From Staphylotrichum longicolle (taxonomy: Eukaryota; Ascomycota; Sordariomycetes; Sordariales; Chaetomiaceae), in assembly GCA_019096155.1 (NCBI GenBank), contig JAHCVI010000001.1, positions 12,090,001-12,154,000 of the forward strand: a stretch of 64,000 nucleotides of DNA, given 5' to 3'. The position numbers were made by a program, and so were the translations under genes. The notes under the pieces were generated by a model. The model did no database searches. It was not told the origin of the DNA and was given only the letters and a program-made list of their open reading frames with translations. This document shows, in pieces, positions 1 to 11,735 of the stretch. How positions within the stretch are numbered: position 1 is the stretch's first letter; each line of letters starts with the position of its first letter.

Positions 1-1265
1 CAGATCACCCGTCTTGCCCACCGCCAATTGTCCGCGGGCATTGCCAGGGACGGGCCGGATGGCGCGTTGAGTCCAGTTTCCTGGGTTTTGTTAGCGCTGA
101 CATTGTCTGACTCCCATCGCTGCCGGACTCGGGATAGGTTTCAGTTACTCACCGTCTGGCGATCGGTAGTAGTGCTTCCACATCCGGCACTCGCCCCCGT
201 CCAGAGTATCCCTGTTCAGCACGTGGACGCCGCCCTCTTGATCGACTGCTTGCGCCTCTTGGTTTGAGAGACCCGAGCCCTTGGGAATTTCAAAGGCGAT
301 GATCCCGTCAACATTGTTGTCGATCGTCTCACCTTTCCGCAGGTCGGCAATTGTCTTGCCCGCCCCATTCTTCCACGTGTATCCCTTGTCGTCGCTGTAC
401 GCATAGCAGATGTTGTGGTTGTTTTCAGACCCGTTCGGCCCGGCCTGCTGCTTGCTTCGTGTCCAAGGGGTCGTCCCAGCCCTCGTAGTGTACGAATCCG
501 CGGTACACACCAGGTGACGTGCAGCCTGCCGTCACGGCAGTCCAGCCCATGCACGTACGGGTTGCTCTGCACACCCGTCAGGTGGGCGCCCACGAAGTCG
601 AACCTCCCCGTGCTGCCGCGGTAGATGTACAGGTAGTCGTTGCCGAGCCCGGCCTTGCCGTCCCGGACCGTGCAGAACATGTCATCGCCGAGAAACCCAA
701 AGCGCGGGTACGTCACATACCCGAAGTGGCGGTGCGTGGACGGAAGGCCGGGGAGATAATCCAGGGTCGGCGTGAAGAGTGCCGCCGTCCACTCAAACTT
801 GCTGGGGTTCGTGGCGAGATCCCGGACGGAGTAGCGGTATCTGAGGCTGGGAGACGGTCAGTTATCGCTGCTCAACTCCCGCTCGACAAGCGTCACGGAA
901 TTGACCATCAAAGTGCTTCCGAGTACTCACACATCACAGTGGTGGTCGTAGGAAAGATGAATGGTGCCGTCCCCGGGGCAGATGCCCATCTGGACCGTGT
1001 TGTGTCCATCGTCTGTCGTCTGCGGGTAGTCATGGAGCACCATCACCTCCCACTCCCCTTGGGGCAGCTGTCTCCTTGCGAGGTGGACATAGAGAGGCTC
1101 CGGGGTCGCATCGGGCGACTCTGATTGGAGGAAAGTGTAGAAGGAGGAATACTGCCAGCCATTGAACGAGATGAGCGCATCCTGCTGGAACGCGTTGCAG
1201 TTGATGTTGAACTTGCGCTGTGCCGGATCCCGGCTCAGGATTGTGAGTTTCGGCTGGGGGAGCAT
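1..1265 (-). CDS. BNR-repeat (BNR_4-type) beta-propeller protein, 3' end cut by window edge, frame-broken
   Basis: Exons read on the minus strand: 1265-931, 846-153 and 80-1 (continuing off the window). Both introns have GTGAGT donors, and phase is kept across them. The product matches the BNR_4-type family seen in fungi and bacteria: NINCNAFQQDAL, GWQY, LSYDHHCDV, PRFGFL, QQAGPNGSENNHN and RAIRPVPGNARGQL are family-like blocks. Relatives include polysaccharide-active beta-propellers (rhamnosyl-glucuronate-releasing lyases or hydrolases), but I cannot assign a substrate. Two frame breaks lie in exon 2: near 506-509 (after HVTW) and near 454 (before KQQAGPNG). The stretch between them is conserved in a third frame (YRGFVHYEGWDDPLDTK). 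No intron can explain this, because the gap is only about 50 nt. The start at 1265 (MLPQPKL) suits the family; an upstream exon is possible. No signal peptide is obvious from this start. Confidence 0.75.
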
Positions 1266-3005
1266 CTCGGCGTCAGTCAAATTTCTACGAGGGTCTCCGT
1301 CTGTCCTGTCGGGGCCCCTTGCTACCGGGGAATTGGAACAGACACGTGCATTGGATGTCACTGCAGGCCATCAATAAACTATTTGATCCTCTTGGCCGAG
1401 TGAGCTGCAGGATGCCTTGCTCACTGACACGCTGCCGGGCGAGGTTGGCTGCCGGTGAGGTGGTGTCGTTGGAGGAGCCGGTCAAATGTGTGATGGCCCT
1501 TGATTCGTGGAGAAATGCTGGATATATTTAATCCACGACAGGGATCACTGATCAGCGCCTGACACCAGACACACCAAGTCCACCAAGCCCCCGGCACTGT
1601 GGGAGCAAGTGGGCACTAGTTGGAAGAAGAGCCGTGTCCGGTCAAACTTGGGGAACGGCATGGTACGTACACCTCGAGGCTTCCCACGTAAGGTACTGTG
1701 TATTCTGTATGTACACGGGCCAGGATAAGGTACACAGGAAACGGCTGGGGAATCACCATTCGCCTGGCTAAATTGGGGCTCTTGTCTCGAGCCGCGCGCC
1801 GCGCTGTCGTTGATTGGAGAACCTCAAAACCACAACCCCAAAGTTGGAGAGCAGAGCAACGTCGGTGCCGTGGTGCCGATTCCACTCGCCAGTTTTCCAG
1901 AAGTTGCCAAATCCGGAAAGAAACAGCTTGTCGCTTTGGCACTGCTTCCTTCTGGTCAGCTCGCCTTGTCAAGACGAGTAACTCGGCTGCGGCCGAGGCG
2001 AGTCATGGCGGTCGCTGGACCTTGATCGGGACAATCTGGGGCAAGTGATAGGCGCTCTTGGCGTCATCTTTTTCTCCAGTTTCTCCTTTCCCCAGGGCCC
2101 CCTCCCCCGCCTTTCGCCCCCCCGTAACCCCAACCTTTCCTGCCAGATTCTACCCCACACGACACGAATAGGCTAATACGGACATGGCATCTGAGAGGAG
2201 CAGCACGATACCAGTCATCCATCCGCGTGCTGTCCTCGAGATACCTTACCACCCGGCCAAACTCGACGCCTTGACGATGTTGAGCACATCTTCGAAGCGC
2301 GAGTTCCCGGTGGCCATCGGTGCCGGATGTGCCGGCTGCTGATCAGGGCACCTCGCGTCCAGTCAGCGCACTGGAGGCGCTTCGGGGGAATGCACTCTTC
2401 AGTCGAACAGAGCCGACCGCCACAGCCCATGGCACCCCGTCTTGGCAACGGGGACAGCAAAACCGTTGACCTGCTGCAGGGTGAGCGAGGGTGAGCCCCC
2501 CCTGGCCACCGCCTCCTTTTGGTGGAAAAAAGTGGAAAACGGATCGTGGGCCCTGGAGCTTTCCGCCTTAGCGCGAACCTGGGCCAGATGTGCTGCCCCC
2601 CCGGGTTACTTGCAAGCAGGATGCCGGGCGAATGCTACCTTGGCGGCAAACCATGTTCGCTTGTCTGTTTGAAAGAAACACCAACGCTTCTCCGCACCTC
2701 CCGGATTGCACATGGGGTCCGTCCGGGATCGCGACCTGGACCCCCCCAATCAGGGACCAGCATGCCGAAGGGGTGGCTCGACCCCCGTTCATCCGCGCAG
2801 ATGCCCATGGCTGATATCGCGGAGACGCCGTGCGACTACAAAAAGGCCCGGATTGCTGCCGCCAGTGTCTCACTGTTCCGAGTCCCGGCATCTGGGGTCC
2901 GTCTTCTTTTCTCCCACACGCCTTTAATATCGAAGCCCCCAGTCGGACCTTGACACCCCAGACTTCACCTGCTTGTCACACATCGGCTCCGACAGATCGC
3001 CCAGC
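1266..3005. other. Gene-free divergent promoter region (1.7 kb)
   Basis: This stretch separates the 5' ends of the BNR gene and the MFS transporter, so it should hold both promoters. There is a pyrimidine-rich block at about 2068-2130. Open frames here are short and resemble no family I recognise. Confidence 0.6.
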
Positions 3006-4850
3006 ATGTCGCTGTCCACGAGGGTGTTGCAAAAGATCGTGCGGAACGAGGCCATGGCCTCGGATCCGCCCGAGATCTATGGCTGGCGTGTGTATCTGCT
3101 CGCATGCTCGGTGAGTCCCTCATAAGTTTGATTTTCCCGTGGTCATTATATCACGAACAGCACGGGGTTGCGTGGATTGGGATGTTCAATTGCTGACTGT
3201 CAACCAACCCTCCCCCACCAGGCCTGCTTCGGTGCCATGTCCTTCGGCTGGGACTCCTCCGTCATTGGAGGCGTCATTGTCCTCAAGCCCTTCGTGAATG
3301 ACTTCGGGCTTGGCGATTCCAAAGTCCGTCGCCACTGCCAACCTCGCTGCCAACATCGTCTCGACTCTCCAAGCCGGCTGTTTCCTCGGTGCGCTGCTCG
3401 CATCCCCCTGACGGACCGCTACGGCCGGAAATGGTGCCTCATCGTCTCGTTGGTCATCATCATCGGTATCATCATGCAGTCTGCCGCCAGCGGGAACCTG
3501 GGCCCCATGTACGCGGGCCGCTTCATCTCGGGTGTCGGCGTCGGCGCCGCCAGTACCATCAACCCCATCTACGTCTCCGAGAATGCGCCGCGCGCCATCC
3601 GCGGCCTGCTCACGGGTCTGTACCAGCTCTTCATCGTGACGGGCGGCATGATCGCCTTCTGGATCAACTACTCGGTCAGCATCCACTTCCCCCACACCAA
3701 GATCATGTACATCTTCCCGCTCGCCATCCAAGCGCTCCCGGCCGTGCTGCTGTGCGTGTGCATGTTGATGTGCCAGGAGTCCCCGCGTTGGCTGGCCCGC
3801 CAGGACCGCTGGGAGGACACCAAGCACGTGCTCTCGCGCATCCGCAACCTGCCGACGACGCACCCGTACATCGAGGAGGAGTTCAAGGAAATTGTCTCCC
3901 AGCTGGAGCACGAGCGCCAGCTCATCGGTGACGCGACCTTCTGGAACCTGCAGCGCGAGATGTGGACCATCCCCGGCAACCGCCGCCGCGTGCTCATCAG
4001 CATCATCCTCATGATCTGCCAGCAGATGACGGGCACCAACGCCATCAACACGTACGCGCCCACCATCTTCCAGAACCTGGGCCTGACGGGCACCTCCACC
4101 TCGCTCTTCAGCACCGGCATCTACGGCATCGTCAAGGTCACCAGCTGCATCTGCTTCCTGCTCTTCATGGCCGACTCGCTGGGCCGCCGTCGCAGTCTCC
4201 TCTGGACTTCCATCGCCCAGGGTCTCGCCATGTTCTACATCGGTCTCTACGTCCGCATCGCCCCGCCCAAGCCGGGCCAGGACGTGCCGCCCGCTGGCTA
4301 CTTTGCGCTCGTCTCCATCTTCTTGTTTGCCGCGTAAGTGTTTTGCATCAGGACAACCTCCTTGAACAGCCCCCGCAAACTAACACCCCACCTCCTCAGC
4401 TTCTTCCAATTCGGCTGGGGCCCGGCCTGCTGGATCTACGCCAGCGAGATCCCCGCCGCCCGCCTGCGCTCCCTGAACGTCTCCTACGCCGCGGCCACTC
4501 AGTGGCTCTTCAACTTCGTCGTTGCCCGCGCCGTGCCGACCATGCTCGTCACTGTTGGAAGCGACGGATACGGGTGAGTTGCGCGCCACTACAGCCATGC
4601 AGGGCTTGGACCGGAAACTTAGGACCTCAACTGACTTCGCTCTAGGACATATCTCATCTTTGGCAGTTTCTGTTTCAGCATGTTTGTTTTCGTTTGGTTC
4701 TTCGTGCCCGAGACTAAGGGCCTGTCCCTCGAGTCCATGGACAAGCTGTTTGGCATCACCGATGCGCCCGAGAAGGCCGTGTCTACCGAGGAGGAGGCTA
4801 AGGAGAAAGACAAGGAGACGCCCCGTGCTCGCGAGACCGAGGTTGCTTAA
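3006..4850 (+). CDS. MFS sugar/quinate-type transporter (two compensating frame breaks)
   Basis: Exons are 3006-3110, 3222-4333, 4400-4573 and 4646-4850, encoding about 531 aa with 12 expected membrane segments. It is a sugar-porter-family plasma-membrane carrier. The signatures are SFGWDSSVIGGVI in TM1, DRYGRK in loop 2-3, ESPRWLARQDRW, GTNAINTYAPTIF in TM7, WIYASEIPAARLRS and PETKGLSLESMDKLF near the C-terminus. The N-terminus (EIYGWRVYLLACSACFGAM) looks most like the fungal quinate/monosaccharide permease branch; the substrate is not proven. The frame changes near 3324-3327 and returns at the C5 run 3404-3408. Between them the conserved text (VATANLAANIVSTLQAGCF) reads only in another frame, after which a TGA would follow. 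The two shifts cancel, so a single open frame hides about 26 wrong residues. It converges with the OPT gene, 412 nt away. Confidence 0.9.
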
Positions 4851-5262
4851 GTAGGCGGGAGAAAGGTAGAGCGTTGGAATTTGTTCAGGGGTTCATAGTG
4901 CTAGCCGTTTATATCTCAGCTGGTTGCGGAGATCTGAACCGGTCAATCCAGGTGTTTAATCTCCATTTGCTTTGCTCGTTACAGTCGTCTATCCACATCT
5001 TCTAAGATCCCCACAAAGGCGGTTGACATGCATGATTTGGAGCATGGCCAGGAAGGCAAAGGTAATAAAGTGGAGGCATCGAAGTATCATTATTGTGGCA
5101 TCAAGCCCTGTCTCATTGGTATCACGGTATCATCCCTTACGTGCCTTGAACGGAAAATGCAAATATGTTATGGGGGCCTGGTATCCCCTGGGCAACCCGA
5201 GATACCGAGGCGGTCTTCCCTCGATCGCCCCGGCGTGCCTCTGCCCGGCAATCATGACGTGG
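4851..5262. other. Shared 3' region between convergent transporter genes
   Basis: These 412 nt lie between the stop codons of the converging MFS and OPT genes and should hold both 3' UTRs and poly(A) sites. I see no other element. Confidence 0.6.
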
Positions 5263-7653
5263 CTAGCACGAATCGACAGGGCAGGCAATCATAGAGCCAT
5301 ATGTGTTGCCATCGACACCGGCAAGCGTAAGGATAGCGCCGACGACACCGCCAAGACCTTCACCAGCGATGAAACCTGGAGCAGAGAGTGGTTAGCCAAG
5401 GTTTCAGATACTTAACGGCAGCGCGCGGACCGAACTTACCAGCAGCGACGGCATAGCCGTAGATATCCCATGTCCTCATGTTGTACTTCCTCCAGAGTGC
5501 GGCAATGATGGCGCCGAGCAGCGCAGCATTGGCGAACACGGGGGCGGGAATAACCCAGGACAACGCGATGGCACCCCAGTTGGGCAGCCACTTGCGGTAC
5601 TTTTCGCGCTCACCAACCAGCCAGAAGTGGCGAACAACCACCTGGATGATGGAGACAACGCCCATGACGATGGCGAAGATGCCACTCTTGAGCGGGATCG
5701 AGACGTTGGGGTCCGTGACGGCCTGCGCGACGGCGGCCCAAGCCGAGACGGATGGGACAAGGAAGGGGCAGTGGGCACCGGCAGCCTCCTCTTCATCGGT
5801 GAACGGCTTCCAGATGCATGGGTACGCCGAGGTGAAGAGTACGAACAGACCCGGGCCGAGCCAGACAGACACGAAGCTGCCGATGGACTGGGCAATCCAC
5901 TGCTTGATGGGAGGGGTGCTGATCAGGAAGCCAGTCCTGAAGTCGCTGACCAGAGCGGTGGACATGTCAGCGCCACCAGAGGCAAGGGCGCCAGCGACCA
6001 GGTTGATCTTCTGAGCATGCTCGACCGAATAGCCGCTGTGCGACGTGGCACCGCCGAAAATGAGCTGCGACGCCTTGGGCCGCGCCGTAAGCGGCGTGGT
6101 ATCGGTGACGGCGCCAATCTGGATGGCGAGGAACGAGAAAAGAAAGGCGAGAATCACGGCGAGGATGGTCAGACCCGGATGAGTGTCCCACTGGAAGTGG
6201 AAAATGATCATGGCAGCGACCAGGGTGACAAGCAGACCCAGGGCCCACATCCACGTCTTGACCTGCTGCTCCGGCGGGAAGGGGTCCTCGACCACGTTCT
6301 CGTCCTTGACCTGGTTCGAGCCATGCTTGGCAAAGAAAGCGTTCGTCTTGCCGCGGGAAACGAGCATGTCGTTGATACCCCCACAGCTCTGGTTCCAGAC
6401 CGACTTGAGTCCGGACCAGATGGCCTTGTACTGCACGAACAGCTCAGCCATAGAAGAGCACACCATGACCATGACGCCGGGCCACAGAAGCCAGTACCGA
6501 GGCGACGGGGTCTGCTTGCCGAGATTCTTGAGGGAGGAGAAGGAGTAGTAGCCATCCCACTTCGGGTCGTCGGTCGCCTGGATGCCAATGCACTCGCCGT
6601 AGTGAACCAGCGCGGGGCCGATGATGGCCCAGGCCATGACGGAACCGGCAAACATGGAGATGGCAGGGTTCAGACCGATCAGGATGCCCGAGCCGATAAA
6701 GGCCGGGGTCCACTCAAAGTACCAACCCCAAGACTCAATGTTCATGGCCCAGCTGGTGTAGCCGCTCCAAATGTGAATCCAGGTAAAGACGTGCCAGTCG
6801 TAGAGGATGCCAATGGCGTAGTAGGACCCGACACGGTGGACGAGGGCGCCGATGAAGCAGATGCCAAGGCACTTGAGCTTCTTGACGGCCTCGATGCTGC
6901 CCGCGGCGCCGGCGTGCATGGAACGGATGGTCAGGGCGACAGCAGTCGGGGTGGGGAACATGAGCTTGAGCTCGCGGGCGACCTGAATGATGAAGAACTT
7001 GCGGAGCGGAGTGACGTAGAAGATGCCGATGAAGGAGCAGACGAGAGTGATGGTAAAGATGGCGCCAATGTCGTCCTTGGGCGAGTTGCCCTCACCCATG
7101 ACGCCGAGGCGGTACATGGCGGGGATCGCGGCAACGAAGATGCCACCCGTGCCACCAGCGCCCGTGGCAGCCGCCTGGACGATCGAGTTCTCCTGGGGTC
7201 CAAAGACACCGCCAATGAAGGGGATGTTGCCGCCGGACTTTTCGAGTAGCTTGAGAACACCGTAGCCGAAGATGGCGCCGAACATGTTGGCGCTGAAGGT
7301 AAAACCCGTCTTCAGACCTGCCGTTCCGAGTCAGCGCCGGCGGCAGAGAGCAAACGGGGTCAAGACTTACCGAGATACAGGTTAGAAGCGCAGACGAGGG
7401 AGCCCAGGACGCAGCCGATAACGACCGCACGGATGGTGAGGGGGTTCTCTTCATGCGGAATGCTGGGGTCCATGAGCAGAGGCCGGTAGAGGTCATCCTC
7501 CTCCTCCTCGACATCGGTGCCGGTGCCGACCTTCTCGATCGACACTCTGTTTTCCTTGAGATCACCCGTGTTCTCGACGGGCGGCTGGCTCTCCGAGAAC
7601 GGGCGAACCGCGGCGGCGGCCCCGTTGGCCTCGAGGGCCTGCTTCTCGTCCAT
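5263..7653 (-). CDS. OPT-superfamily oligopeptide/metal-chelate transporter (YSL-like)
   Basis: Exons are 7653-7371, 7317-5440 and 5375-5263, encoding 757 aa. Splice phases agree: the G of GGT (Gly) is split at both introns. OPT-family integral membrane transporters import small peptides or metal chelates with protons. Family blocks include RAVVIGCVLGSLVCASNLYL in TM1, GLKTGFTFSANMFGA, the signature NSIVQAAATGAGGTGG, GIPAM-type text (FVAAIPAMYRLG), and a C-terminal GYAVAAGFIAGEGLGGVVGA that becomes visible only after splicing the last intron. About 14-16 hydrophobic segments are seen. The acidic N-terminal tail (about residues 30-55) is probably cytosolic. The YSL-like subgroup is inferred from the TGAGGTGG segment; the substrate is unknown. 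A 540-codon open frame on the opposite strand (5627-7249) is a shadow of this gene. Confidence 0.93.
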
Positions 7654-10600
7654 GGTGCTTGGTGTTGTGTGTCGGAATCTCTCTCTTCAGGGAGAGTGGT
7701 AAAGACCACCAGTAGTGAAGAGTCGCTCCCGACCTGGCTTGGCGGGGAGGCGAGCGACGGTGTCGGGTGGGAATGGGATGGGATGTGAAACGAAGAGCTC
7801 CAGGAATGCGACTGCGGGAATCCGGCGGCACGCAGGTGGTATTTAAAATAAAAAAGGTCGAGTCGAGTCGGCGCGGCCGGTGGTCGGTCGATCGGTAAGG
7901 TTGTGTGCGTCGAGTGACCCAGGTCCAGACGAGCTGCCCAGTGCGGTGTGGTGTGGCCCTGGCGCTGCGAGTGCCCTTGGCGCGTTGTTCTGGTGCGACC
8001 TGCGAGCCGGAAGCAGCATGTGTTTCTGGCCTGCCCTTATCCGGTTGCCACTCGAGGCAGGCCTCCCCATGTTGGCTGCCATGTGCTGCTCCATCTTGCC
8101 CCATGATAAGGGGAGGATGGGATGGAATCGCTTCTGCCGGGGGGTGCAGCCTCTGGCATGCAAGGCAAAGTGTCGAGTGAGGGGCAGGGTTGCTGCCAAT
8201 TCGCAAGCAATCGCAGGCAATTGGCGGCCCGCACAGTCGCCCACTCGGTGATTCGCCGGAACGGGGGGGGCACCCCCAGATTAGGCAGGTCGATTGCCAG
8301 CGTTTAGACGACTCCCGAGCACGCTGCGAGCAGCCGAGAGCATCAAGGCTGCCGATCTGGCAAGTCAAAGACGTGTGGGGGAGTTTAACCTTCCTTCCCG
8401 GAGCTTGGCCGATAAGATCAAAATGCCATCCTCGCACAGTGCATGAACGGGCAGGGAGTCCATAAGGGACTGCTGTTTGATCCAACTTGCTGCTCTCCCT
8501 GGATTGACTTCCTCCTGGAAGCCATCGAAATGCATAGGAGGAAACATCACAGAAATCCCATCCCCCGCAATCTCAATCGTCACGAAGGGGCGACGAGATC
8601 GACACGCCGTCGCCTCTCTCTGGACAGTGTGGTGAAAGTGGTGCGGCACGGGCGAGTTTGGAGGGCATGGGGATGCGCGCTCTGATTGGCCCGGCCGTCG
8701 CTCCTGCTGTCGAAGAAGGCAGGTTGACGGCTCTGGCCTGCAGCAGCCACCATGCCGGGAACAGCAGGCAGCTGGGCCGGCTCGAGGCCGGCTCGAATGA
8801 GCTTGGCCACCCCACTCTGGGTGAAACGGCTTGCATGGGTGATCAAGCCAATTCCAGTCCCACCGCAAACGGATCCCACTTCCACAACAGGCAATGCACC
8901 TGTTGCCTCTTTTTTCTTTTTTCTCACCTGAGCTCGAGCTGGGCAATTGTGTGTTGCAGCCCCGGAGCGTGCGCTTCTTTCCCCAGACTCGTCTATCATG
9001 AGACTCGCAAATACCCCCGGAAGCAGGACGCAATCACGCAACAACGGAGTGGCGATCCAGCCCATTGGCCATGTCAACCGCGGTGTTCCACCACGTCCGA
9101 AGATGCATCTTTGAGTGCACCACCAGAACCCACCCTCGCGGTTTCCGTTCCCACCAGAGCCCACTCCTTCCTAAGAGATTCTAGATTCTGGATTGCACTA
9201 ATGCAGCCGTGACATCTATTGACCAAGAACCCGCTGTCCATCATCAAACAGGCAGGTATGCATCAGCGTTCGGCCTGGTTGCCATGTGAAGGGCGTCAGC
9301 ATCCTCTCCAACCCCACCGTCGCCGACCCGAGACCAGCGTTGCGCTGCCTTCCCGGTGCCGGGTTCCGACCATCACAGCCGGGAGCATGGATGAGCCTGC
9401 CAGTATCAATATCCAGGGCTCCAATGTACTAGACGCACGCAAGGACGGCTACGGCGTGCAACATCACCCTCAGGTACACACGAGACACAGTAGTACCGGT
9501 ATCGTGCAGCCCGTTTCAGGATCTGAGATCTCCAGATGACTTGACATGGCATTGGATGTCTCGGGCCCGTCCCGCAACGCCCAGAGTGTGGGGTCTGTTT
9601 CCTCGGGTCACCAACGGCGAAGCTCAAAGGGGCAATATTGTGTAAAAAATAGAAAGTGCACATGTGACCTTGAAGTTGTTGGTCTTGCGAAACCAGCCCA
9701 TGAACCTGTCATAAACCCTCAGCATTGGCAGGCATTCCAGGCTGTCTGTATTTCGCAGGTGGTTCCCCACTGTCTCTACTTGGTATCGGCCTGTCGTTCC
9801 GCAAGAAACGGCTTCCCACCATTCCTTCCGGCTTCCCTTACTATCGACTGCCATATCCGCACCAGCCTCGGAGGGAAGCAACTTGCGCGTCAACCTGTCC
9901 GCTGTTGGATTGTTGTTGTTATTCCCGGAAAACCACATGGGCTAAAAGCATCAAGCACCTGCCATTCCAGGAAAGGGGGCAAACACCACCGCGGTTATCG
10001 GGGTCGGTGGAATCGCATCACCCCACATTAGTTCAGTGTGTGTGATGGCAAACCTGCAAAACTTCCAGGTTGTCAAAAGGAGGTGTGCAAGTCAAGATCC
10101 ACGAGGCAACGGGTGGCAGATCGATCAAGGCGCTCCGTCCAGTTTTCCTCATGCGAGCCCTCCTTGAAGTGAGGTCATGCCTGGACTTCCTGTGACAATT
10201 CCCACCATCCCACCCTCGGACAAGCGCCGCCAAGCCACAAAAGCTTGTCTCCTGCCGTTCCTGCAACAGCGCGCGCTCGCCAAAGTCCATTGACACGCCA
10301 TGCCCGCGCTAACATGCTCCCACAGGGCAAGGGCGTGCCCGCGTTGGGTGATATTTTCAGCTCCAGGGTCTCCATCCTCGTGTTCAGTGTCTCGAGAGTG
10401 TCCACAATCTGGGGAATGGCCAAGACAACGGAGTTTACCGAGAATTTTAACGTGGGTGCAAGCACCATCCCTGTAGCCGTAAGCTGCCCAGAAGTTTTGG
10501 AGAGAAAGCTGTGCACGCCCTTCTTCCGACATGGAAGTGAGGCTGTCACATTGGAATCACAACCAAGCCCTGTGCCACTCCACATCAACTCCAGTCCGGC

Positions 10601-11735
10601 AAGCAAATCCACCATCCCTCAAAGTAACAGTCCGAAACCGCAAGGGGCAGTGGAGGTCGAATTCATGGCGACGAATTGTAGTTGGTGGATCAGGTTCTTG
10701 CCCATGTCGTTCACTTGACCCAGTGAGAGTCGAGTCAGAAAACACAGAAACTGATGAGTCACTGATGAAAGTGATTCAGGCCAAGAGCCACTGCAGCTCG
10801 CGTGGGACAGGAAGTAGTCGGATCCAGTTCTTGAACAATCAAACTGCCACAGCCATCACCGCACAGCCAAAGTGTGAGGGTTTCCCTCCCGTATGAAATG
10901 AATGGGTTCGGGAGCCCGAGAGAAGCGACGCCCAAGACTAGGTAGACACTCTTCATGCCAAGTTTGCTTTCACGTACAACCTAGCGGACCCTAGTTGCAT
11001 TCAGTGCCAGACTGTGTTAGGTAAGGGCAACTTAACCTCGAAGTATCAGCTCAGATGCAAGCACCACTGGCACTCTGCATGAGCTCGGGCTGCAACTCGC
11101 AAGCATCTGAGTAACAGCGATGAAACAGACAATGACGCAACCTAACTCGCTGACGGAGTTCTTATCTTTTCTGTCGTTCGTGGTCCTTCTTTTCATTTGA
11201 CTGGCTCTCAGGAAAACACATTTTCTCCCTCCGATGAGTGTATTAGGTGCGTTAATGAGAAGACTGATCAAGAGCGCGCGGGCTTAATCTTGACACACTG
11301 GCACAAAGTTCATCCTTGAATTTCGAGTCTGAGCCCGGCAACTCTAGCCCATAAGGTAACAGGCACTGCAGGTCGATGGTTGCTTTACCAGATCCATGTT
11401 ACTGAGGTAGGTACCTTCCATGGCGTGCAATGATCCAGGGCCTCTTGCCTGCTTGTCTGGTAGTCCTGTACCTGTGGTTACCTCCCAGTTGAGTTGGCTC
11501 GTTTCCACCGGCCAGTCCTTCCAAACTTTTCAAGCTTTGCTAGGAAGGCGCTATCCTCCAGAGAATCAGGCCAAGCTCACGCCGTGGAAATGCCTCGATT
11601 CTGCCATTTCAAACTTTGCATCCGACTTCTCCAAGACTTTCCAACCAAATTCAATCCGCTCGTCCAAATCACAGCCAACAACCATTCCACAACTCTCCCC
11701 CTTGGTCTAGGGTAGCCTCGGACCTGACTGTCATC
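7654..11735. other. Long gene-poor stretch (4.1 kb)
   Basis: This region lies between the OPT promoter and the protease gene. Apart from the possible degraded gene at 10175-10860, I find no frame with recognisable family features or convincing splice structure. The part nearest 7654 should contain the OPT promoter, and 11400-11735 the protease promoter. Confidence 0.5.
10175..10860 (-). pseudogene. Possible degraded or intron-containing gene with an in-frame TGA
   Basis: On the minus strand one frame is open from about 10860 to 10175 except for a single TGA at 10621-10619. Text on both sides of the stop looks protein-like: VNDMGKNLIHQLQFVAMNST upstream, MVDLLAGLELMWSGTGLG and VDTLETLNTRMETLELKI downstream, the last with helix-like heptads. 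I do not recognise a family. It could be a relic in which a Trp TGG became TGA, an exon pair whose intron removes the stop, or chance. The plus-strand frame 10245-10718 overlaps it and looks less protein-like. Confidence 0.28.

Noticed and set aside
3186..3911. 241-codon minus-strand frame opposite the MFS transporter
   Set aside because: It mirrors the coding strand's codon pattern and shows no family motif; the plus strand is clearly a transporter.
5627..7249. 540-codon plus-strand frame opposite the OPT gene
   Set aside because: It is an antisense shadow: very acidic, no family motifs, and the minus strand carries an intact OPT transporter.
10619..10621. Selenocysteine at the in-frame TGA
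   Set aside because: Ascomycetes lack selenoprotein machinery and no SECIS-like hairpin is evident; decay or splicing is simpler.
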